NCBI GenBank assembly: GCA_019915015.1
Contig: JAHBBC010000031.1
Coordinates: forward strand, 1-64,000
Origin: Auriscalpium vulgare
Lineage: Eukaryota > Basidiomycota > Agaricomycetes > Russulales > Auriscalpiaceae
DNA: 64,000 nt
Reading direction: 5' to 3'
The notes beneath the pieces were generated by a model. The model did no database searches and was not told the DNA's origin. It saw nothing but the letters and a program-made list of their open reading frames with translations. Shown in pieces: positions 56,744 to 64,000 of this stretch. Position numbers and translations under genes: made by a program. Numbering within the stretch: the stretch's first letter is position 1; each line of letters opens with the position of its first letter.

Positions 56744-57961
56744 TCAACACACCCAACACATGTCAGGCCCTGCGAACATTGTGAGTAATGGTGGCGCAGA
56801 GAGGGATACCAGCACGTACTCGAGAACAATTGACCTTCCGATCATCTTCAACGATTCCTCCATCTCGCGGAATCGTGGGTTCGCGAGGATACATGCCCAG
56901 TCCCGCCCATACAGCACAAACTGTGTAAGGGCCGGGAAGTCATCCTTCGGATACCCGCTCAGATGCTCCTCCACATCCCTCCACATATCCTCCCTTTCCT
57001 CCGCGAAGAGCCCCACCCGCTGCAGTGTATCGTGGCCCACTCCCCGCGGCAGACACGTCGCGCGTGCATGGTAGTTAAGCTCGGCCATCGCCGGGCACGC
57101 CGCGAGCACCGCTGCGAGCTGGTCGCCCGCGGTGCCGAGCTCAACGACCTGCAGCTGCGGGCCGTACTTCTCCCAAACGGCCTCGCACGCCTCTTGCGGC
57201 GGGAGCGGCGTCTCGACGACGAGGTGCGCGAGCGCGGGAAGCGTCCACATGCACAACTGGCGCACGCCCAGCGCGTTGACGCGGCGCATGTGCACCGTGT
57301 GCAGGCGCGGCAGCACTAGGCGCTGTTGGCGCAGGGCCGTCAGATGGAAGTCGCCGCCAAGCACAAGGTGCTCGACGTGGGGCGCGTGGCGCAGCACGTC
57401 GTCGAGTGCGTTGATGCCGTCCGTGCGCGCGGCGTCGTTGTGCTGCCACCAGTCGATGCGCCGCAGGCGAGCGAACGTGGGCGTGGTCGTGGGGAAGTCA
57501 AAGCGGAGGACGTATGGATGGCCACTCGGGAGCGGGGGGCGCACGAGCACATCGATGTCCGCGCAGAGCTCCATGAGCTGCACGGCGGGTGTCGGGCGCC
57601 AGGTCGGCGTGTCCGAGTGAGTGTAGGGCAGCACAACGCGGCGTACCCAACGGCGCGGGATGTTCTCGGGGTGCTGCTGGTCCAGTGTCTGAATGAGAGC
57701 AGGCAGCCCCGGGCCCGCGCGGATGTCCTCGTAGAACACGTCGGCGCCGAGAGCGCGCCATTGCTTGCATACGCGCACGATTGCGTGCTTGACGTGCAGC
57801 GCTGCGTCGCAGACATCCCCCGATGCGAAGCGGGCGTGAAAGGGGCGGTATACGTGGCTGGTGGACCACAGCGCGTCCGTCGCGTGGCGGAAGATAAGGA
57901 ACCACAGCTCGGGCGGGAGCCTAGGTGCAAGGGTGAGGTTTGAGTGGTTGGTGTCGGTCAT
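56744..57961 (-). CDS. F-box-like protein, paralogue of 1160-2350
   Basis: Single exon of 405 residues from MTDTNHSNLT; longer in-frame ATGs upstream are less likely because the F-box (LPPELWFLIFRHATDALWS ... IVRVCKQWRALGADVFYEDI) follows this start closely. Shared blocks with the first F-box gene: RRWVRRVVLPYTHSDT, LRRIDWWQHNDAARTDGINALDDVL, HVEHLVLGGDFHL, VNALGVRQLCMWTLPALAHL and YGRDWACILANPRF. A dispersed duplicate in the same window. Probable SCF adaptor by motif. Confidence 0.78.
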   Translation of the reverse strand: MTDTNHSNLTLAPRLPPELWFLIFRHATDALWSTSHVYRPFHARFASGDVCDAALHVKHAIVRVCKQWRALGADVFYEDIRAGPGLPALIQTLDQQHPENIPRRWVRRVVLPYTHSDTPTWRPTPAVQLMELCADIDVLVRPPLPSGHPYVLRFDFPTTTPTFARLRRIDWWQHNDAARTDGINALDDVLRHAPHVEHLVLGGDFHLTALRQQRLVLPRLHTVHMRRVNALGVRQLCMWTLPALAHLVVETPLPPQEACEAVWEKYGPQLQVVELGTAGDQLAAVLAACPAMAELNYHARATCLPRGVGHDTLQRVGLFAEEREDMWRDVEEHLSGYPKDDFPALTQFVLYGRDWACILANPRFREMEESLKMIGRSIVLEYVLVSLSAPPLLTMFAGPDMCWVC

Positions 57962-58953
57962 GGTAGGGCGGGTCTTGGTCGGATGGCTCTGAAAGTCTGA
58001 AACACAGACAGCCTTTATAACCAGTGCGATCGACAGACATTTGGATGTGCCGTGATCGGAGACTGTTTCGTGCGAGTCGGTGGAGGAAGATGTCGGGTAG
58101 CCGAGATGACGCTCAGGCGAGTCCCGAACCAAAGCCGCCCGTGCCAATTCTCTGCCGCGTCGGCACCATCAACTCGTTGCGTTCCTTCGGCGAGCTCGTC
58201 CAGTCTCAAGTCTCGACGACCCTCGAGGCCTGCCTCGCGCCTTCACACCACGGCGCGTAGGAGGCAAGCTTACGTCCATCAGCGTTCCATCATGTCATCG
58301 TGGCCTTATAACTCTATATAATCGCATTATTGTCGGGGATCGGCCCTGGGGGATCGGCCACTCACTTCAATATTTATATTTTCTGTTTAAAGTTTGCGAG
58401 CCCATCCGGTATCTCTCCGGGGTTGCCTTGCGTCCGTGCTGCAAAGGCCCAACTCCCACACAACGGAGCCAAGAAGGCCCTTCCGTCAGAATGCCAGCCT
58501 TCAGAATAGCAGCTATGATCCTGCATGCGCGCAGCGTTATGTGCTGTTGCGGGTGTCGGAACCAAAGTCGCACAAACTTCGCAAGGGGCTGGGACGGGGT
58601 CCCTGGAAGAAAAGATGAGCATATCCAAGGAGAAAGATTGCGCCACCCTGAGCCAACAGCCGTGTCCTTGCCGATTCACCCCTTCATGCCCGAGCGTTGC
58701 GCTGCGTGGCGCCAGATGCCTTGCGGAATCGCAGACGGCAAGACACGGCACTGAGGCCGAGTGTCGGTTATGAAGCCCAGGCTGCCCAGCACGCCACAAA
58801 GAAACACGACTTAGCGCGCACGAAGCACTACTGAGGCCTTCTCCGCGGCACAACGCTGCCGCACGGGACATCCCACTCCCAGCCAGACCATGACCATAAC
58901 CACCTTATATTCGAAGAAAATGAAGTAGATGGACCACCTGCATCACCACGTCC
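57962..58953. other. Intergenic, no gene supported
   Basis: About 990 bp. Frames up to 165 codons are present on the complement (58374-58871) but look random. Confidence 0.45.
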
Positions 58954-61900
58954 CTACCCGCCCTGCACCGAGCCAAACCCGCGCGGGCAGTTTTGGATTG
59001 AGAGAGTCGACGAGCCGCTACGCATGTAGCAGATCTTCGCCTCGATACAGTCGCCCGTGCACGGCTGCGTGCGCACGGACTGCTTGCCCTGAAACCCGTG
59101 GAACGTCTGCGACGCACGTTCATGGCAATCTAGTCAGCTGCCAGCGCGCGTCAGCATCAGCACCAAGACACGTACCGTGACAAGCGCGGAATTCGCCTCC
59201 ATCTCTGATGTTGAGCGCATGATGTCTCAGTTCACTTCGGTCAGATGGAGAAAGGTTGGAGAGGGGCGTACGTTCTGTGACGTGATGCCACCAAGTGGCG
59301 TTGAGCGGGTCGTTCGCGCCCCAGGGAATATCGGCGCCGTACGCCGCGCGTGTGCTGTACTCGTAAACATAGGTCGGCCCAAACTGCGTTTGCGCGTCCA
59401 GCGCGGGGTAAGAGCTGACGTCACTTCGCCAGCTGAAAAAAGCACATTGTCAGCCGTGGATGCTCGTGGATGGCACTGGGGTGACGTCGGGTTGGGGGCG
59501 ACTTACGTGTGCGCGTCGACAATATCGAAGGTCTGGAGCGGGCGTCAATAATGCTGCGGAAGGTCAGGCCAAGAGAGGAGGGCACGCACGGCGGAGTCGA
59601 CTTCGTACACGCGGAAGCCAGAGTTGAGGTTCGTGAGTGGGGTGATGGAGGGCCCCATCTGCCAGGAAACGTCACGCTCGAGTACAAGATGTATGATGCA
59701 TAGCGAGAGAACTTACCCAGGCCGTCGCGAGCGCGGTATCTGCGGCGATGCTTGTCCCGTTGTTCGCGTAGAAGATCTACACAACGCATGATCGGCAATC
59801 GCCGCGATGCTTCACCAGGAGACTTACCGAAAGCTGGTCTTCGTGGGTATGCCCGAAGAAAATGTCTGGCAAACACGGTGAGACGTGATCATGGGTACAA
59901 ATGACAAATAAATGCTTACTGGCGATGACGTGAGGCGAGAAGCGGTCGACACTGTTAGTCAAGTTAGTTCATTCCTGTAAAACCAGCACCGAAGGAAACC
60001 GACATTTGATAGACTGTGGAGAAAGGATGTTAGTATATACGGCGAACTAAATTGTTCACAGTATGCTCAGCGCTTACATAGGTCGGTAGGATTCTCCAGA
60101 CCATTCGTACCATCCCAGCCACTCAAAACGTGCCCCACAATCCAGGCTACAACGCATCTGCCCATTAGCGGGCGGACTGTCGCAAACTCATGACTCTACA
60201 CGCACCGCGGTCACCTGCGTCCTCAGCACCCTGAAGCTCGTCCGTTAGGAAGCGCAGCATGCCGGATGTGTCAGGGTGGCTGAGGTTGACGTAGTTGAAC
60301 CAGTTCGCGCTGCGGGGACATTCCCGTGAGCAGAACATCCGCTCGTGCTCGACTGTTCCTTACCGGTACCCTGGAACGAGCGGTTGAGTATGAGGGACTC
60401 AGTTGGAAACCCAAAGCTTACACAAATCGGTGTTGAGGGTGATAATGCGTAAGCCGTCCTTCCGCTCCACTGCATACCCAGCGTAGTGCGCCCGTGCGAG
60501 GTTCGCTGCGCTCTCCGGGATCCAATCCTCGTACTGCCACAGCGCGGCGACGTGGTCGTAATTCCTGCGACGTGTCAGGCTTATGAACGCGCGAGTCTAG
60601 GAAATGAGAGGCTTACCAGCTGAATTGCTGTGCGAGCTGCCCGCCGAGAGAGTGCGTGGCGTCCTGCGCTCTGGAATAGGGGCATCAGAAAGCACCTTGG
60701 CGACAATAGAAAAAGTGAACCTACTGGTTGTAGCTGTCGTGATTCCCTAGCGCAGCGTAGACGGGGCCAGAGCCTAGGGTGCGCTTGAACAGATCGTACA
60801 CGAGGGTCTATCAAAGTTCTGTTAAGTATCTGCCACGCTCACAAAGAATCGGAGGATATTACTTCGGTGTACAGAATGTAGTCCCTATACCAAGCATCAG
60901 CACACGCGAGATGCAGTGCATGCATGATACGTACCGCGAGAGCTGGGGTTCGCTATCGTGCGCCACGAGGTCACCCGTGTACACTGTGAGGGCAAACCCG
61001 GTCTTTTCGGTACCTGCGAGCACGGGGATCGCTTCCAAAGCGGCGGCGGCGAGCGACAACGGTGTATCACTAATTCAATACCGATCAAGATGACGACTCA
61101 GCGCTGGATACCACGGAGCGCACGCACCACTTGAATGCGCCGAATCGCGGCGCGGCCGACAGCGTCGTGTTCGGGCTGAGTGTGTTAAAGTTGTTCGCAC
61201 GGCAGCACAAACCGGATGTGCAGTTCGACTCAGCACCGGTAGCATACCCTGCATGCAACCAACACCTGTAAATGGACGTTCCAGCAACCGTGGATGGCAA
61301 CACACGCACGGGGGTCGATGTGGAAGTCCGAGAGGTGAAGGACCTTGAGCCGCTCCCCGCTGGGCTTCTTCGGGGGCGGCAGTGGATTAGGCTTCGGCTT
61401 CGCGAACCAGCCGGTCAGGTCCAACTGCGAGGTCGAAGGCATCGCGCACGCGCCGCCGAGGAAGTTCTGGCAGATCATCTGCACACCGCACCACCGCACC
61501 CAATCAACATGCAAACACATAGGCATCCACCCGCGCGCGCACGCACCTGGCCATCATACCCCCCGACGTCTGCGTTCGCGAAAACCTGCGTGAGCACTGC
61601 GCCGAGCGCAGTTGGGCCGTACGTCGCCGCGCACGTGCTGGAGAGCTTGAACTGCGTGCACAACGCGACCGCGAACGCAGGACCCTGCGTGGGCGCCGCG
61701 AGCGCGAGGAACTTGGCAACCTCGAGCGTCGCCTGGCAGCGCGCGCAGGTGCTGTTCGCGAAGACGGGGTTCGCCGCGAGCGCGGTGATCTGCGAAACGG
61801 CGTTCTGTAGGAGGAGCGCGTCCGACGCGGGGGGCGGGAGGATGTGTGGGTCCTGCGTGTTGCTCTACGCGGGGGTGAGTATCGTCATGAAAGGCAGGTG

Positions 61901-62216
61901 TATGTATGCGTACTTGGGGGATGCGTTCGGGGTTTGTCAGTGAGAACGGATATATCTTGTGCTACAAGCAAAGCAGATCCGTCGGACGCGCACTATTGCG
62001 CTATAGAGGAGGCGGACATACGCTGACAGGGTCCGATATGACTGGCTGCGGCTGCGCGGACGTCGCAGTCGGGTTGTTGTAGTATGCCTTGTACAGCGAC
62101 GTAGGGAACGTGCCGGGCGCGGTGAACGTCGACGGCCCGAGCGGCAACTGCGCGCTCTGCGCCGACGCATACACGCACGCGCCTGCAATCACCAGAAGAC
62201 GCACGTAGCGCGTCAT
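58954..62216 (-). CDS. Secreted acid-sphingomyelinase-like phosphodiesterase
   Basis: Many short exons on the complement. A signal peptide (MTRYVRLLVIAGACVYASAQ) opens the protein. A saposin-B-like Cys-rich region follows (CARCQATLEVAKFL; CTQFKLSSTCAATYGP; MICQNFLGGAC). The calcineurin-type metallophosphoesterase core then shows its full metal set: VLHLSDFHIDP, VYTGDLVAHD, ALGNHDSYN, WIVGHVLSGWDG and IFFGHTHEDQLSI. A C-terminal domain follows, with DIPWGANDPLNATWWHHVTE and Cys pairs (TQPCTGDC, KICYMRSG), ending GFGSVQGG. By family it hydrolyses sphingomyelin-type phosphodiesters outside the cell or in the vacuole, using two zinc ions. Not every junction was fixed, so the exon list is omitted. 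Confidence 0.87.
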
Positions 62217-62971
62217 GTTTGATGCCAAAGCCGCTTCAGTACTCGCGCGCAAGCGCGTCGGGTGGGTCGTTGGGCGTTGGGTGGATGGGCGGATCAGGCG
62301 GACCATGGCGCGTCGGAGGGCGTATAAGTAGGACGATAGGCGGCCGCAGAGCGGCGGAGCCGACGCACGCAGAAGCAGGGCAACGCGTGAGTTTGATGGC
62401 CATGGGAGGAAGGGGTACTGAGCAGGCTAAAAGGTCGGCGTGGCTCGCGGGGCACGTTCGCCAGCATGCGCCTAATCGGGAATGTGCTCACGCGTGCTCG
62501 TCGCCGTCGACGCCGGCCTCTTCGTTTCTTTCCGGGTCCCTCCATCCATCAATTTGTCTGCTCTGCTGGCACACTTTCATTCAGATATCCGACCTTTGCG
62601 ACAATGGCGAGGCTTCCAAGTCCAAATCGCGAGCGCTGATCAGGAGGAAGAGGTACTATACCCGACGACGAGCATGGCAGCCTTGGCACCGCTGCTGGAC
62701 CGGTGTCGATGTCGCTAGCTCTATCTCAACTCTTCCTCTGGCCTCTGGCTTGTCACCTCAGCCTACTTGACCTTACTCCCGGAAATCCATCGTTGCAGCT
62801 TCTCGATGGCCCGATTCCCGAGCACATGATGAACCCTCCCGCACGAGGCCGACGACCCCAGACGCCGGCGCGATTTGTCTCGAGTATGTGTACTTGGATA
62901 TATTCAGGTGAGCTGCATAGGATCTATAAATTCGCCACGGGCAGACCGCGGCAAGCCGGACGGACTCTAGC
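62217..62971. other. Intergenic between the phosphodiesterase and transposon copy 2
   Basis: About 755 bp. A frame from 62703 starts with a hydrophobic stretch (MSLALSQLFLWPLACHLSLL) and runs into the transposon end. It could be the interrupted start of a secreted-protein gene, but I cannot support that further. Confidence 0.35.
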
Positions 62972-64000
62972 AGGACCCCCGTAACTCACGCCAGGGGTAT
63001 GATTTTCGCACGGTAGCTAGACGGCGCTTTGCGCCGGAAGCTCTGAGGGGTCTGAGGTAGCTGGGGGCTAGAATTTGGGGCAAAAGTATGATCCTGATGG
63101 TGGTAGTTAGGGGCGCGGTGAACCGATGTCTGATCACAGAGGTAGTTGGACTAAGTACTGGCGGCAGAAGATTTTGACCCCATAATTACCGGTATAATTC
63201 GTACAAGTTGAGACATTAGGTAGAAATTTACGTGGCCTGCTGCGTACGACATTCTACGACAACGCCTCGGACCGAACCTGCTTCTTCTGTGCAGCGCATC
63301 ACCCTCGCAGCCATCCCGGCATCGTGCCAATGGATGAGTCCATCACAATCTACAACGACGATGAAATACCTATGTTCCGTCCCGAATTATGGATCTCGCA
63401 AGGCAAAAGCTATCCCCAGAACCCACCGCCGGAGCTGCTGGCCTACATCGAGCAGCTCCTCAGGATTCCCAACGCTCCCGAGACTTCTTTGCTCCCCAGC
63501 GGCACCGAGGATGTTCATTCCTTCGTATCTACACCACTCCCTCGTCGCGATCAGCAGCTCATACACCCCTCAACCAAAGCTGTTTTTAGCCATGACGTGG
63601 CAGTCTTCCCCATAACCACACTTACAAAATCACGAAGCCTTCCTACGGATGCCTTCGTGGACAAGCTTGCTGCACTCGCACCGCAGGCCATCCTGGATGG
63701 CGCACAATCAATCATGGACCCACGATATGCAAGTGGTGCATCCCCGCTGTGGATGATCACTTACTGGCAACGGATGCGTACGGTCCTCCTGGCACAGGAG
63801 ACGTGGACGGCGAGCGTGCGGTGGCTGCTACAAGTCGCTGACGGTTCTATGGAAAGCGAACGCACTGTTGCTCTTATCCACTCGCTTCCTGGCGCCAGCA
63901 ACTCATGATACCCGGTGCCGCCACATTTACGACAACATCAGCCCTTGCTCCGCTGTTATCAGACGGCCTTCTCACCGACACCATCGTTGACATGATGCTC
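62972..64000 (+). mobile_element. Second copy of the transposon, left 1,029 bp, cut by the window edge
   Basis: It begins AGGACCCCCGTAACTCACGC and follows the complement of 34632 down to 33603 base for base wherever I compared. The exception is one missing C at about 63888 (CCC in the first copy, CC here). The orientation is inverted relative to the first copy. The left flank is ACTCTAGC; the matching right flank lies outside the window. Confidence 0.93.
63324..63908 (+). pseudogene. 5' part of the Ulp1-transposase gene, frameshifted
   Basis: Identical to the first 188 or so residues of the intact element's product ([13 protein letters not shown] ... VALIHSLP). After the single-base deletion near 63888 the frame reads GASNS and stops at 63908. 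The original frame resumes downstream ([18 protein letters not shown] is still encoded from 63904 in another frame). This copy is therefore unlikely to make the full fusion, though it could be mobilised in trans through its ends. Confidence 0.88.

Noticed and set aside
58374..58871. 165-codon complement frame
   Set aside because: The amino-acid string looks random, and there is no promoter or intron evidence.

Overview
The window is nuclear DNA from a basidiomycete (mushroom-forming) fungus. It is gene-dense. Almost every gene is split by 45-70 nt GT-AG introns, often with very small exons. Families typical of Agaricomycetes are present: F-box/LRR proteins, a DUF2235 hydrolase, AusD-type methyltransferases and Zn2Cys6 regulators. 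No rRNA, tRNA, CRISPR or bacterial-style operon was seen. All coordinates come from reading frames, splice phases and recognised protein motifs; no database search was run.

Layout. 0.3-11 kb: two NAD(P)H:FMN reductase paralogues, an F-box protein, myosin regulatory light chain, a conserved fungal nuclear-type protein, allantoinase (purine/allantoin catabolism) and a tandem pair of SAM methyltransferases with identical exon architecture. 11-16.5 kb: a 3.3 kb non-coding stretch leading to the pH regulator PacC/Rim101. Five GCCAAG-type PacC sites sit next to its TATA box. 16.8-26 kb: TAF1 (TFIID) divergent from a proteasome activator PA28 gene, followed by two diverged tandem PA28 copies. 26-35 kb: the ribosome-assembly WD40 gene RRB1/GRWD1, split in its first exon by a 6,862 bp DNA transposon with matching terminal inverted repeats and a perfect 8 bp target duplication. 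35-50 kb: microsomal glutathione S-transferase, a Ctr copper transporter, exonuclease V, CDP-alcohol phosphotransferase, a Zn2Cys6 transcription factor, a DUF2235 hydrolase and histone H3. 50-62 kb: a coiled-coil protein, an F-box protein, SLY1, a second F-box paralogue and a secreted acid-sphingomyelinase-like phosphodiesterase. 62.97 kb to the end: the first 1,029 bp of a second, inverted copy of the same transposon.

The most notable element is the transposon. Its single gene can be spliced into one open frame of about 1,900 residues. This joins an Ulp1-like cysteine peptidase, a Cys/His zinc finger and an RNase-H-like transposase. The copy at 27.8-34.6 kb appears coding-competent and interrupts a gene whose yeast orthologue is essential. 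The copy at the right edge is almost identical but carries a one-base frameshift. The tandem PA28 family, the PacC promoter cluster and the paired methyltransferases are the other points worth following.
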